DNA of 64,000 bases, from assembly GCA_033675545.1 (NCBI GenBank), contig JAWDGP010004927.1, positions 1,494,001 through 1,558,000 on the forward strand. The letters are read 5' to 3'. The stretch comes from Elysia crispata (lineage: Eukaryota; Mollusca; Gastropoda; Plakobranchidae). Below the pieces are notes generated by a model. The model was not told where the DNA came from. It saw only the letters and a list, made by a program, of their open reading frames with translations, and searched no databases. Shown piece after piece: positions 1 to 28,861 of the stretch (its first letter is position 1; every line of letters starts with the position of its first letter). Made by a program: the position numbers and the translations under genes.

Positions 1-1254
1 TTTTATTTTTTAGTCATCTTTTTTTTAGCATATCAGAGAATTAAGGGACAAAGTAAACGAAATTAAATATAATTAGAGCAAGATTCAAAATGAATTCGCC
101 AGCTGTTTATCGATTGTTGGGTTGTTGTTTTTTTTCTTCTCACCATTACTGTATGTTTTATGTTCTTTTCCTTTAATTTACTGATTATGTCTCTTTGTCT
201 AAAAAAAAAAAATAACAAAGTACCGATTGTTGCGAATTAGCAAACTTTGCTCCAGTCTTTGTCATTTCCTGGATAAATATTTGTTGAAATAAGGCTGCCG
301 ATGTCTACTTCCAATTCACTATTTATGCAATTTGATCTTTCCTTTCTTTAAATTTTTACCTGCATGTATATCAATCAAATGCTCACTTTTTAAATTTTAT
401 TTTTCTGTACAAAAAGGACACTTTCGTCCTGGAAATATTGTTGTCATAATAATACTTATTTTTGCAATCTTTAAGTAATTTCTTTCACTCTTCTGTTTGT
501 CTTTGTCTCATGCACCGTTTTGAAGATCTTCTCTGCCTTTACTATAGAATATCTAGAATATCTGTATAAAAGGGTTTTTTATTAGGGAGAATTTTGTACT
601 TGTAGTTTGGGAATTATTTGTTTCTATGTAGACCTTAGTTTCCGACTAGGCTTTTTATGTTTTTACATGATTTTCCTAATTCTTGGTACATCGGACTGAA
701 GAATGTCTTGAAAATTGTGGCGTGTTTGAGTTTAGCTTAACGAATCGCTGGCTGGAATTTAAAACCGAAGTAATACTCCATTAATGGACGTTCTTTTAAA
801 ATTTTGATAACTTAATATGTATATTTTGATCTAATTGTCTCAATATTGTTTTCCAAATGGTGGGCATTCAATCCTCATTCGTTTTTGTTTTCTTCTTTTT
901 TTTTTTTTGTAGAGCTATAAGACTTTCTAAAACTTTTCGGTAAGTGTTTTTCAAAATGAATTAATGACCTTTCAAGTTTTTGAAAAACTTGAGTCTGAAA
1001 ATGTTCGTTTGGTACATGATTTGTGGTATTTTTTTGTGTTAACGATGTGGACTCTTCCGAATATCGTTGTTTTTTTCCCAAAAGACGATGCTATTCGTTT
1101 GCATCTTTGTTTTAATTCTTTCCATGTTTCTTGGTTTGATCTTTTCTTATAATCAATGTAATTTTATTTCTTCTTGTCACTCGGGTCTTTTGGGAGCAAA
1201 AAAATGTATGATTTTGACATTTTGTTTAGCTTTTTTTTAGAGCTGTACATATTT
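1..1254. other. AT-rich non-coding stretch
   Basis: No exon, RNA gene or clear repeat unit is visible. The sequence is T-rich with short homopolymers. It lies on the 3' side (minus-strand sense) of the LINE remnant at 1255-1440, so it may include decayed remains of that element, but I could not recognise further reverse transcriptase motifs. Confidence 0.5.
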
Positions 1255-1440
1255 TTAATTATTGCTTCTAAGATTGAGCCCAACTTGCGTTTGAAATGTT
1301 TGTAGAATTTGTTGCTGATTCCATCAGGTCCTGACGCCCTTTCTTTGTTTTAATCTTTTATTGCCTCCTGCATTTCTTGATTTGTTATTTTTTTCGTCTT
1401 TCCTTTTTTCTTCTTCATATATATCTTTTTAGTGAAACTT
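1255..1440 (-). mobile_element. LINE (non-LTR retrotransposon) reverse transcriptase remnant
   Basis: Read on the minus strand, this stretch encodes ITNQEMQEAIKD, an in-frame stop, then NKERASGPDGISNKFYKHF and RKLGSIL. The order 'IT..E...AIK', then a basic/Ala stretch, then GPDGI, then .FYK.F is the start of the reverse transcriptase domain of LINEs of the RTE/CR1/Jockey/L1 type. Only this short part is readable, so it is a 5'- and 3'-truncated, inactive fragment. The clade cannot be fixed from this much sequence. Confidence 0.6.
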
Positions 1441-1555
1441 AAGTAGTGATTTTTGTTTAAATCTATCTGGTACAATATAATTATCATTTGTCGTGCCAGT
1501 TTTCAAAATGACATAATACCTTAAAATAAATGATGCATCCTATGACACCTTGCAT

Positions 1556-1916
1556 ACTTTGCGACGACTCTATATGACACTTGATGGAGCAGGTTCCCTT
1601 TCAACTGTATCACTGCCAATGTCATGCATGCAGCGACTCTATATGACACTTGATGGAGCAGGTTCCCTTTCAACTGTATTACTGCCAATGTCATCCATGC
1701 AGCGACTCTATATGACACTTGATGGAGCAGGTTCCCTTTCAACTGTATCACTGCCAATGTCATGCATGCAGCGACTCTATATGACACTTGATGGAGCAGG
1801 TTCCCTTTCAACTGTATCACTCCCAATGTCATGCATGCAGCGACTCTATATGACACTTGATGGAGCAGGTTCCCTTTCAACTGTATCACTGTCAATGTCA
1901 TGCATGCAGCTCGTTT
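1556..1916. repeat. 69-bp minisatellite, five copies
   Basis: The block starting 'tatatgacac' recurs at 1571, 1640, 1709, 1778 and 1847, an exact 69-bp step, with only a few substitutions between copies. Because 69 is a multiple of three, the array is open in one frame on each strand, giving 23-residue repeat peptides (for example GAGSLSTVSLPMS). I treat these as a by-product of the period, not as genes. Confidence 0.95.
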
Positions 1917-3984
1917 CATTTTGAGAAAAAGATGCAAGTCATAAATTTAAAGAATAACAAACAAATTTAAATAAATACAAAAATGTATCATATCAAACTA
2001 TCAACTGGTGCAGTTCCGGCGCAATGTATAACCGTATCACACTATATACCAGAACCATGTATGACTGTATCAAACTGTGTGAAAAGAATCCTATTTCTAG
2101 GATTTAAACTGATTTCCACTGGGTAAAAACATGAATTCCATATTGTGTCATGGGCAGGATATCGTGGTGTCTTTACTTTAAATCTCATGTTAATTACTAT
2201 GCTTGATTCCAGCTCAATGCGCAATCCTCAAATAAGTTGGACCTGACCAATTCTTTCGTTTTCTTTCTGTGTATTGGAAGCCTACAGTGCTTGAAAGTGA
2301 TTTTACAATATTTCTCTCCCTTATTTTACTTTCTGTGGGATGCAGGTGATTTCATGACATAATAAGTGAATACACTGTCTGCACAATGCCATGAATTATG
2401 AGAAATGCAACTAACACAAACAAAACGATGAAACATACCAAAATTAATACAACAAGCTGAAGAACATCATAGATATTTCATTTCTCCCTTTTTAATTGAC
2501 TACTATTTCTAAGTCAAATGCTTGGAGATTTCTAAGGATCGGGAGAACAAGTTAAAAGCCCAGTCAAGTTTGTGTGAGCTTGGCATGCCTCAAGGACGTC
2601 TATGGCTTACAATCATAATGCTGGCTAAAGTTTGAAAAGTGACAGTAAATTTATGATTATGCAAATAAACTGAAAAGTTTTTTTACAGTAACTCATATAC
2701 GATAGCATCCTGAATATGTTGTATTCTTTTCTTAAAATTTCAATTGCATCAGTCAGAGCACAAAAAATCTTTATGATGGATCTGAATAACATGTACAACT
2801 ACAAATAAGTAAGTAAAAGTTTCCATTTCTAACTTAAGAAACAATTATATTTCATATACAGAATGTATTCTGTAGAATTTAATCTGTGTTTCACGAGAAT
2901 AGAACAATATACATATATGTATATGTTACCATACAGTAAGTTGTTTGTACGAAGCTTTATTTTTTGATTCTCAAAATTCGACCAAGAGGGATCCTTTCCC
3001 AAAAAGCAAAACCTGACCAGCATTTTGTTAAATTTTACTCTCAAACTTTTTAATACAAAGCACCTCCATACTGAGTATTAAATGTAAATGATAAATTTCT
3101 AGTTCGAAAATTCATGCAACATGAAATGGTGATGTAAACAAAATGACAAATGAACTGATTTCGCCGTCTTACCCGGCTACTATGGCTACTCCGTACAAAA
3201 ATGTAAAACTTCACAGATCGACATTCTTAAAAAAAACATGTACTCTAATACCAGAGGAAAACACGATATTACTCATACAATGCAATTATCATAAAAAAAA
3301 TATTCTTACCTGACTGAGGTGCATAAGAATAATTGATCGATATTTTGTTCCAAATAAATTGATTGTCATAAGTTTAAATTACACTTCATACAGGGCTTCC
3401 TCTTCTTACAAAATAAAAATCAGTGACACATGCTGGAGATTTATTCAAGCTCACACAATGGACACTCATTCATGGTCTTCTAGAGAATAACAGATCTATC
3501 TATCTATATCTATATATATATGAAAGTCGTGTATGACCCCACTAGTGATAACGCAAATTTTAGAATTTGAGACATTTCTTTTCTTTGCTTCTCTACCAAT
3601 TATGGCAAGTAGCAAAACTAATTAGTTTTGTATATGCATAATTTTTTTTATCTTTTTTTCCCCCGAGTTCGAAAACTGCTTGAAGAATGCCACAGTATCT
3701 GAAGTGCAAAGCTTTGTAAATACTCTGCAATTACAATTGTTACAAAAATAAAACCATTAGTAGTGGTAGTAGTAGTAGATAGCAGTAGAAATATGAGAAG
3801 CAGATGCAGCGGTTGTTGTTGTAGTAGTTCTAAACTGTTTAGAGTCTAAAACGAGAGAAAATTGAGATTGGAAAAAGATCTGAATACTCAGAATAAGTAA
3901 AATTATAATCTAATGTGAATAAAGCTGTCATCAATTAGTCTTAGGAATTAAATAGGACAGGCTCTTTGTTAGTATTGTGTATGT
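1917..3984. other. Non-coding stretch
   Basis: I see no exon with a plausible protein and no long repeat. There is a short (TATC)/(TA) tract near 3498-3522 and a TAG/GTA-rich patch near 3763-3830. This is likely intergenic sequence downstream of RABIF. Confidence 0.5.
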
Positions 3985-4194
<210 letters not shown>

Positions 4195-4540
4195 TTAGTC
4201 TTATGAGGAACAAATACCTCAATTTTCGAGTTTGGTAGACAGACAGGCTTCTAAATTAATTCTAATTTGCGTAAGATTAATAAACTATTATCCCTTAAAA
4301 CATCTTGAACAGTGAAATAAAATAAAAATCAGTGATAATTTTACATGCACACTTGCTTGCTTATTAAAGGCAATTAGAGAGGTATTGACAACTGGGTACA
4401 GTGACAAGAACATAAACCCAAAAAATAATATAAATAAGAAATATTGTTCATGCGTACAGATACCCAGCTATGACTTTTTGCATACATTTTTATAATAGCT
4501 ATGAATCTAGGCGAATTTAGACTTGTAACAAGAAATCAAA

Positions 4541-4633
4541 AGTGTGTTGAATCTTAATGAATACTATGCCAACTCAAATGCTGTCAAGACACACAACGAC
4601 AATTGTTCTGAACGCTAAAATTCAACACACTTA
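4541..4633. repeat. Short inverted repeat
   Basis: AGTGTGTTGAAT near 4541 and its exact reverse complement ATTCAACACACT near 4620 form 12-bp arms around a loop of about 65 bp. A related ATTCAACATGCCACT follows near 4692. It could be a small foldback element or MITE scar; no target duplication was recognised. Confidence 0.5.
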
Positions 4634-7361
4634 GAGTGGCATCAAAAACACTAGCATTCAGCAAGCGTTATGAGGTGTTACAAACGCTTATATTCAACAT
4701 GCCACTCGTGGCATCCCAAACTTTTGATATATACCCTCACATGTATATACATGTATATATTACTTCAATACATTCAGTTATCTTGTATCAAAAAATATAA
4801 AACTCAGGGAGCAAATGCTAACTTATTCCAAACAGGAGTTCTCAGATAGAACTGGCGAATCACCAGTATTATTAAATTCTGATGCATGAACATGTATTTT
4901 CTATTGCTTTTTCCTTGGTTTGTATTTCAAATATATTGCTTTTTCCTTGTCGCTACCCTAATAGAAGTATATTGTACCAATAAAACTAAAAGTGGAATAA
5001 CACTTAATAAACATTTAACATCTGAGGTTTAAAAAATTGTCAACATTATATCCAGAGATCAATGGATGTTAAGGAAAAACGTTCGACTAATAAATGGTTG
5101 GTTCTTACAAAAATTGAATAAAAGACATGTCATTGGACATTATTGGACAATGAGGGAAAAGAAATAGAAAACAAAAACAAAACCAAGTATGGGAACGATA
5201 AGTATAGCACTTGAGCACATGTAATTCTTGCTTCTCACTCTCTCTACAACATTATATTCAAACTTATGATTTTTTTCCCCTTACATCCCAAATTTAGCTG
5301 TAGTCAGCTGAAAGTCCTTATTGCGCTTCACATTTTTTCGATGAGTGAACATTGGTCCCATGTGCCTCAGTTTTGAGTCTGGCAAGATGAAAAACACTGA
5401 GGAATAATTTTAATGTTCCATCTGTTCCAAGCCTTGTACCCTACAAGCCAAGGATGAGAAGATGTGACTAATTAACAACAACTTGTAACATCTTTGCTCC
5501 AAAACATTTTATGACGGTTTTTACACGAAGTTTGGTGATCATCATGAAATGGTATCAATATTTCATCACACAGTATCATAGTAATGCTTTTCAGATTGCA
5601 GAAAGCAACATTCAAGAAAATGTTTACTAGCATCAAAAAGAAAACAACCAATTCAATAAAAAGGAAGTTCTCCACTATTGAACACTTCCCTCTGTCAACT
5701 TTGAGTGTAATTCAAAATAATGTTAAGTTAAAAAAAAACTGGTTTCATGCTTTAAGAGAAAAGCTACGACTCAAATTTATTTCACCCCAATTCCCCAGTG
5801 TAAAAAAAAAGAAAAAAAAAAGAAATGGGAGTAAAAAGAATTCTTATACAAACTTTGTCAGTCCCATCAAGGTTATAGGAATATAATGTGCAGCAAAGCC
5901 ACGAAATCAGATATTTTGTTTGTGGCAGAGAAATTTTCGAGTAAATGCAATTTTTCTAAAGAAAGCTAGAAATATCCACTTTTTGTAGTACTCTAACTTT
6001 CATATTGTTTTAGAAGTAAAAGCACTTCATAGCAAGGATTTCAAGCGATCTTCAGGAAAATGGCATTTTCTAAAGTAGTCGCCTGCCGCCAAATATTTCA
6101 TTTTGTGGTGTTGCTATACATAGTGAGCTATAAAACATTTTGGCATTTACGTGACATTTTTTAAAATTATGACTACGAGCAATCTCTCTTGCAAAAGAGA
6201 ACAAAGTGTAACACCTTTATCAATTATCAATGTAAACTTTAGGAACCATATTGCTGTCTTGAGAATCAGGCCACAGAAACAAACAGTAGAACAAACTCAG
6301 CAGAATGGCAAGTGTTGAGTGTGGCAGAGTTCAATAAACATCCGTGGCTACGCAAGAGACATCAAATTAACAGAGACTTTTTGCCTGACCCTGGCCAATA
6401 ATATGACGTGCCGGTATAAGAAAAGGTGTTGACCCCAGACTGTATTGAAATGTCCCTTAAGTTAAGCTGGAACAGGGAAAATCCATTCTTGTCTCGTAGC
6501 CTCCAAATTTAGCCAGCGTCACTCTCCATTCTGCTATAAAATGTCGAGAACAGTGCAAAGAAATTGCAACAGAGTAAACGCCCTTGACAGATCCAAAATG
6601 GTAAAATAACAGTAAAAACCAAGGTCCTTTGAACTTTTACCTAATGAGACTCATGCCAGCATCATGAACCGATCATACTCCTTTCAATTTTGCCTTTTTC
6701 AAATCAGTCTTAGATCTAGGAGCAGAGCTTTTTTACATTGGGTGGCCCTTAAAGTTCTTACACTAGAAAGAACCATAAATTCAGAGCATGACTGTGACAC
6801 AAGACTCTCATGTGATCAAACTTTTCAAAGAAGTTTTGCTGAAAACCTTGGTATTATATTAATGAAATGGTGATTCCAGTCTCTAACATGAAAGATTAAG
6901 TAGAGGTTTATGTTTAAACTAATCTGCCTTGAGCGCCTTATACCTGGCCAACACAATGTCAGTGCCCAGCTGTGGCCTCAAAAGCACTGCCAATTTTTAT
7001 CCCCACCAAGTCTTCTTCCAAATGATTATTAGGTCTCTTTAAAAGAATTTTCCCCAAACAGTTTCATTTTCCGTGGACTATTGAACATGATGGAAAAATA
7101 AATACATTAAAAAACACCATCTCTTTCTCACTACCCATCAGCATTTTATAGAATATTATTGAGGTAAAAGGTAAGAGAATAAAATAAGTTTGAACAAAGC
7201 AAACAATAATGATATCATGAAAATGAAAAAATATAATACTCCCCTTTCTTCCCTCCCATCAACATTTAAAAAAACATATGGTGGCACTAAATAAATGAAA
7301 ACAATGAAGATAAGTTATGATTGATGTACACATTGCAAATTTGAATTTTCAGAAAGCAATA
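4634..7361. other. RABIF 3' UTR and intergenic sequence
   Basis: No coding exon is visible. The proximal part must contain the 3' UTR of the minus-strand RABIF gene. An AATAAA on the minus strand occurs at 5776-5781, about 1.6 kb beyond the stop codon, but I found no decisive cleavage context. A 100-codon Lys-rich open frame at 5584-5886 has no recognisable domain and is judged to be chance. Confidence 0.4.
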
Positions 7362-10635
<3,274 letters not shown>

Positions 10636-10669
10636 CGAATTCTACCTTATATATATGATTTAGCTGAAA

Positions 10670-10815
10670 AGATACCTCTTGGCTAGATCTAGACCTAGAA
10701 TCTTGAACTAGTGTAGATGTTGAATATTGTGATCACAAGAATGTAGTTTGCACTTTGTTGAACGAGTGTAGATCTAGACTCTAGATCTACTGACCACTAC
10801 TAGATCAAGTGCAAG
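10670..10815. repeat. AGATCT/TCTAGA palindrome cluster upstream of RABIF
   Basis: Several overlapping copies of TAGATCTAGA-like sequence occur within 150 bp, 35-180 bases upstream of the RABIF start codon. The same cluster type appears upstream of the ACP7-like gene and between the small gene and E2F. Confidence 0.7.
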
Positions 10816-11308
10816 GGTACAATTCAGATAATTCCGAGCTGTAGCTGATAATTGTCACTCTACTTTAGTCTCAGGATCTGCTTAAATTCTAGGTAAAACA
10901 ATCCATTAAATTTTCAATGTATACCAGGACCTGCTTCTGTGCCCAAGACGCCATGTTTTATTTACGATGACGATAGGAACTCTTCATATGCGAAAAACAC
11001 AGAATGAGAAAACAGTAATGTTCCTATTTGAGATTTGGAAAATATAGCCTAGAACCTTGAGTAGACTATCTAGTTTCCTTACGTACAATACACTTGACTA
11101 TAACTTAAGTTAAGTCCTCTCTAATTTTTGCCAAGAACCTGTTTAAATAACAGAAAAATTATATGGAGACAACAACGGTTGAAGCAGTAGTGGCAGTGGC
11201 TTACACATTGTATTACTTGCTTCACGGCCAGCAGGCCTGCCTCTGCAACAATTCCGGTACCATAACATTCTGTCGGTTTTGCACATATAAATTGTATTTT
11301 AGCAACAG
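10816..11308. other. Upstream flank of RABIF
   Basis: Probably holds the RABIF promoter, but no TATA box or initiator can be assigned with confidence. A more GC-rich patch at 11160-11290 has an open frame on the minus strand that runs into the neighbouring trinucleotide array; no domain is recognised. Confidence 0.35.
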
Positions 11309-11326
11309 CCACCACCACCACCACTA

Positions 11327-11365
<39 letters not shown>

Positions 11366-11368
11366 TTG

Positions 11369-11436
<68 letters not shown>

Positions 11437-11457
11437 ACTACTACTACTACTACTACT
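11309..11457. repeat. Compound trinucleotide microsatellite (ACC)n(ACT)n(GCT)n
   Basis: Alternating blocks of CTA/ACT repeats and GCT repeats: ACC, then ACT to about 11342, then GCT to about 11367, then ACT to about 11417, then GCT to about 11437, then ACT. Two GCT blocks within ACT suggest a block duplication, or interconversion by a single base change spread by slippage. Frames through it encode only Ser, Val/Ala or Tyr/Cys runs. Confidence 0.97.
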
Positions 11458-11950
11458 TTTACTTTTAAAGCACTGCTTAAAAAAAACAATCATTATGTAT
11501 TTATAACGTGGCTACAGTTGTAGGTACTATTACTGCTACTTCTATTGCTATTAGGTAAAAACTTTATGTAACTGACACACAAACGAAACTGGGGACAAAA
11601 ACTGAAAGCATTGCGAGTCAGGGAAGACTTCACAACAGTTGAAGGTCTAAAACCTTTATTACCCAAAACTTAACATCTCAAAAGAGTTTAAATTACTAAA
11701 AAAAAAAAAGAAAAAAAAAACAACATGTCAGTTAATGAAACAAATTTAAAAATTACATAATACAAAGAAAATATGTGTTAAGATCTCATAATTGCCACAT
11801 ACACAAAAGAAAGGAGCTAGCTTAATCTCCAATTTTTTTAAATTAATTTAATAAAGGAGTTTTAAGCTATAAACAGAGAAGAAAAGCTTATCAACTTAGT
11901 ATAGGGGAAAATTCTTTGTTTAGCTCATTCAATCTTTCATCGGCAGAATA

Positions 11951-13570
<1,620 letters not shown>

Positions 13571-13589
13571 ATCTTAGGATCTGCAATGT

Positions 13590-13884
13590 AAAAGAGAGAA
13601 GAAGCTAAGGTCAATTGCAGTTCTCAAGCAATCACAATACGAGCTGTGGCAGGGAATGAAATTGAGAGAGATTGTGTCAAACTTTGGCCGTTTGATGAGA
13701 AGAAAGAAATTGGAACATCTTGTGACAACTGGAATGATTGAAGGAAAATGCAGCAGGGGAAAACAGCAACACAAGATGTTGGATGGACTAACAAAAGTGG
13801 CTAAAAGTAGAACGAGTGACAGATGCACTAAAAGTCGTGAGAGATAGAGATGCATGGAAGGTCATGATCATCTACGCTAATTAA
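13590..13884 (+). mobile_element. LINE 3' end (reverse transcriptase C-terminal region)
   Basis: The plus strand encodes FGRLMRRKKLEHLVTTGMIE, GKCSRGKQ and KMLDGLTK. After a shift of frame near 13800 it continues with VERVTDALKVVRDRDAWKVM and IIYAN before a TAA at 13882. The pattern 'GH(V/L)(M/L)RR..LE.LV.TG.I.GKRSRGRQ...LD.L ... RDRDAW..MI..A' is the common C-terminal tail of RTE/CR1-like endonuclease-reverse transcriptases in animal genomes. The piece is 5'-truncated and frame-shifted, hence dead. Confidence 0.75.
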
Positions 13885-16800
13885 TTGTGTCACAGCTGTG
13901 ATATTAATTCAACTGAGCATGTCAAACTTCATACCAAGTACATACATGCTAAGTGACATAGATCAAGCTGGCAGCAATCTGTTCCATTGTACAATCACCA
14001 TAGGTTCACTCTACTGAATTCTTTTAACTACTCTCAGGCCTATACATGTGCATTAGAAATCCTCCATAGTGTCATGCGGGAAAGATGAGGCCCCTAACTC
14101 ATCCATGCTGCTAGTCCATGCAGATTTGCCATATACTGACACAAACTGTGCGATGAAAATCCACATATCTTTTTTTTTTTTTTTAATGTGAATGTTTTTC
14201 ACACAATTCTAGCTGTGCACCTTGATAATTATGATTGAGCTACAATAAAACACAATTAAATTTGATATTTGATTCTAGATCCATTTATTTCTTGAAACGA
14301 AGCCTCTTGGGTTACGCCTAAGGTGAGTTCTGTTCACAGAAATCAAAGATCTACATTAAAAGAGGCAACTTTAAAATGAGAAAGATTTTTAAAGGTCCAC
14401 TCACATTTACTGCCTTTAATGATCATTTTTTTGGAATAATGGTGAAGCATTTAATTAAATACTTAGGTCGGTCAACTCATTTAGATTTTTAGATGTTCAA
14501 AAACTGAGTCACTGTCTCTATGTTTTCCCTACTGAGGTCTACTGATATGAATTTTGTTTAGTGGAAACAGAAGCTTTGCTCATGTTTTCTGAGTATTTAA
14601 TGAACTTAATTCAAGAAATTTAACCTGAACAGTCAGCTGTTCCAAAAGAGATAAGAAAAAAAAAGAAAAAACAGGTATTTTCAAAGTTAAAAGCGTGCTA
14701 TGTAGATTAAAGGCAAATTTAAGAATCAGCCTAAAACACATCAAGATTAAGCAAGTTAAAAAAAAATTGGAACGTGCCAGCAATGATATAAATCACATAG
14801 GATTTCACAATAAATTTTTCTTGTTATCTCCTGACAGTATTATGTGGGATGAAAAGAACATGATTACAACCTTTACACACATCTCGAAAAAAAAACATTT
14901 TTATTTAAATTTAATTTCTATTCTTTTTCTATCTCGGACAAATTCTGTTGGTGAATATTTAACTTAAGGCTTTGCAGAGTGGTGAGATGAGGCTTCAAAC
15001 TCATGCAAAGAAACGAAAGTTACAAACTTGCCACTTAGTTCTTCTACAAATTTTATCACATGGGCACTTTTTTTTCTTCATACAATCTTCATAATTGTTA
15101 AAAGATGTGAAGAAAAATTAATAGAACTTCCTCAGTAGAAAAGTTCTTCAAACTCATAACATGATCCAAAAAAAAATGCATGTTTATAGAATGGATAATG
15201 GGAAGAAAAGTTTATACAAAGACATTGAATATCATTATCAAAAATCAGAAAGCACATTGATTAAGTTCAATAAATTGTCCCACCAGGAACACCTAAGACA
15301 TGTACGTTCAGTTTAGTCCAAGTTGAAAAAGATGAGCTGAAATAAACACAACCTAAAACATTCAATCCTTATCATAGACAATTGTTTTCTTGATATTACA
15401 ATTTTGACACAAAAAATGTTTTCTTTGGAGAAAAATCAAATTATATCTATTACTAATCTCACCAATGTATATTACACAACATGCACAAGGATGAATTTCA
15501 ATCAGATCTTGAGAAAATAGTCATTGTCTGAACAGTTCTGAAAACTATAAGCCCACTTCCTTTAAAAATGACAAAGATTTGTCATGATGTATTTTAACAA
15601 AAGGAGGACAATTCCTATTGGAAATATCAATAAAATTATTACTGAAATCAAACTCACACAGAAAACTCTAAAGAAAGCTTAAATTGAATATTATGCAAGA
15701 TGGATCAATGTTGGAAATAAAAAAAATTCAAAAAGTGTGGTTTTTGTTTCACACAATATAAAAGTATTCCGAGGGATTTTCCAAGCGAAAGCCACCCATC
15801 TTTTGCTAGGTCAAATTTTTAGATAGGACAACCCAAGGTTAGGTATCAAATTTTTCAACTTTTAGAGGCTTTCAAATAATAGTCTTTATATAACTTTTTT
15901 TTTACCTAGCAAAATTTAAAACCCAATTCATTCACTAGAAGTTCAAAATTCTAGAAATTTTTATTGCTTTTATTACAATCCCTGTCCATTGAATGTACAA
16001 ACTGAACTTGATTAATGCCATTAAATTAAAAAAAAAAAAGAACAAAAAAACCCTAAATTAATACACCTGTTTTAGAAGAAAGGTCAGAATCTTTGCAGCC
16101 TTGGGAGACATTGTGCGCTCAGATTAAATGATAATTGCCCTAGGGAATATTGTTGTATTTTATAAATGTATGTCAAATTAAAATGTGTTTCTTTCGTTTC
16201 TTACAAGTCTGCAATATATACTTGAGTACATTTTTGTATATGTACAATTCATTGACCAAACTTTAAGACAGATTTTCTTATTCTCGCTTTAAGAATTTCC
16301 CACCTGCATGATAAACATGGCAGATGTTAAGGAAATGTGAGTGATAAAACCTTCAAATAAATTGTTTAGGTTATAGAATTGCCATCGCAAAATTTTTACA
16401 TTGACCCTGACGAATATTTTAACAGATCCCCATCCAATTAGAAGATGAAAAAAAAAATAAGTCAAGATAATTTTTTTGGCAAAGTCACCAATGAAAGCAC
16501 AATCAAAAAAAGATCCATTCCATGGCATCAACATCTAAGGAACGCACAAAAACTTGAGACCATATTTTGGCGATAAAAATAAATGGTCAAGAACTAGCAC
16601 TCAGTATTTCCTTTGTTTATGTATTGCTAAACAAAAATAAGCTGAACATTGTTGTAAGTATGATATTTCCAAGCATTTGGCTGAAATAAAAATCAGTCTG
16701 TGAAGAATCCAAATCTTGAAGATTGCATAAGAAGCAGCGTACTTACATTATTCTGTAGAAAAGAAACATGTGTGAGTAAACTCTCAAGAGACTTGATAGA

Positions 16801-16988
16801 TTGTTAGACTCTTTTGACAATAAAATGCCATGAACAAAACTTTTGTTTGCTTCAAATGTCTCTCACATATCTAGCATGATATTGAGTTCCTACAGTACAA
16901 TGTCAAAGGAAAACTAAAAAAACAAAGATTCCTCAGGAGCCTGCTAGCCTGCTTACTTGCTTCCTTTGTCTTGTCCTGTAGGGACCTT
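13885..16988. other. Probable ACP7-like 3' UTR and intergenic sequence
   Basis: No coding exon is visible. The part nearest 16988 should be the 3' UTR of the minus-strand ACP7-like gene. Two AATAAA signals on the minus strand lie close together at 15960-15965 and 15969-15974, about 1 kb past the stop codon, and are candidate polyadenylation signals. Confidence 0.4.
15960..15974 (-). terminator. Candidate polyadenylation signals for the ACP7-like gene
   Basis: Two minus-strand AATAAA hexamers lie nine bases apart, roughly 1.0 kb downstream of the TAA at 16989. Because the region is AT-rich, such hexamers occur by chance; the assignment rests on position only. Confidence 0.3.
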
Positions 16989-27320
<10,332 letters not shown>

Positions 27321-27507
27321 GCTGATAATAACTTCATAGGCAATAATGTCCACGATCTGGTTTTCTGCGAGGTAACCCTCGCCTTAAAACGAACTTGGAC
27401 CCAGATGTAGAATAGATAAACCACAAAGTGAACTGAACAAACTCAGCTCTTGACTTCTCGAGTAGATTTACACTTTTTTGGGTGGCCAATAGGCTAAATT
27501 GTGCTTG

Positions 27508-27560
27508 TCAACATCTAGATCTAGATCTAGATTCTTGATCTAATCTAGACTCTAGTTCTT
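27508..27560. repeat. AGATCT/TCTAGA palindrome cluster
   Basis: ATCTAGATCTAGATCTAGAT and following partial copies, 190-240 bases upstream of the ACP7-like start codon. Confidence 0.8.
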
Positions 27561-27872
27561 GATTAGATCAAAATGCGGAAATCGCTTCGATTTATAATCT
27601 TGATTTTGAAGTTCCATCTAAATCTATACGACTGAATGTAGCTGTAAAGTTTGAGATAGATCTTTAATCAAGTGGATTGATCTAAAGGTAAGTCAAGATA
27701 TAATAGATGAACATCTAAATTATTAGTTTTAGGAATTGTGACCAAGATCATCGTATTCTGTATTGATCGTTTCGTTGGATTTTCCTTCAATAGTTTTCCC
27801 AATATCAACTATTTTTCTACTTTCCCTAGATAGAAAACATTATTGCCAGAAAACAATTACCAAAGTAGGTTA

Positions 27873-27990
<118 letters not shown>

Positions 27991-28861
27991 ACGTATTTTT
28001 ATATTATCCATTGACCTCTCTATCATCATTGAAAAAAAAAATCACAAATTTCATTAGATAGGTTCCTAGAACAGTTTCTTTTCAGTCTTTCCTAAAACAA
28101 GTACATGTAGACTACATACCTTGGCCTGAAGTACATTATAAAGAAATATTATATGCCCAAAAACATTCAAAGAAGTAATGGCTCTATCCAGTAAAGCATC
28201 CTAGGCCCTATTAGGAAAAAGTAATAATAGCTTTAAATCAAGGAATAAAGATAATCAGAGATGGATCGCTTTGCAGAACCAGAAACTGAATCTAAAAATA
28301 AATTGAAAAAATATAATGATTGTCATTATTTCCACAAATAAGATGAAATTCTAGATTTCAGCGGCATTTGGTGGTTTCCCTTTTCATTTTAAAAACATTC
28401 CTGTTTTACTCAATATTTCATGAAGTTCTGTATTTACCTTTCGAATTACTTTTTTAAAGTTAAGATTATGGTTTAAGCAAGCCATTTTTTAAATATTGAC
28501 AGTAATAAGTGTAAAATTTGGAACAGAAACCAAAATTTAATTTTTCGAATTTGATGTAAATGCTTAAGTTTAGTTTCAGCTTGATCAGGAAAGATGAGGA
28601 TTTTATGGGTGTGAATAAAAAAAAAATAGTAATAAACTATTTCGGACAACATTGAGTTTGAATTGAGGAGGAAGAAAAATTCCCTTGGTGTTTAGAATGT
28701 TTCAAAATTCTGAACAATATTCAAAGGCATGGGAAAGAATTATTGGATAGAGAAAACAGGCAGCGCAGAAGAATATGAACGGGCCTTAGGTTCGGCTTCC
28801 GTTACCGAAACAGCGTTATAATAGACATATGTCAATTACACGTCATAGTAAATGAGTATTT

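Noticed and set aside
5584-5886. 100-codon Lys-rich plus-strand frame
   Set aside because: AT- and A-run driven composition, no domain, no splice framing, and it lies in the probable RABIF 3' region.
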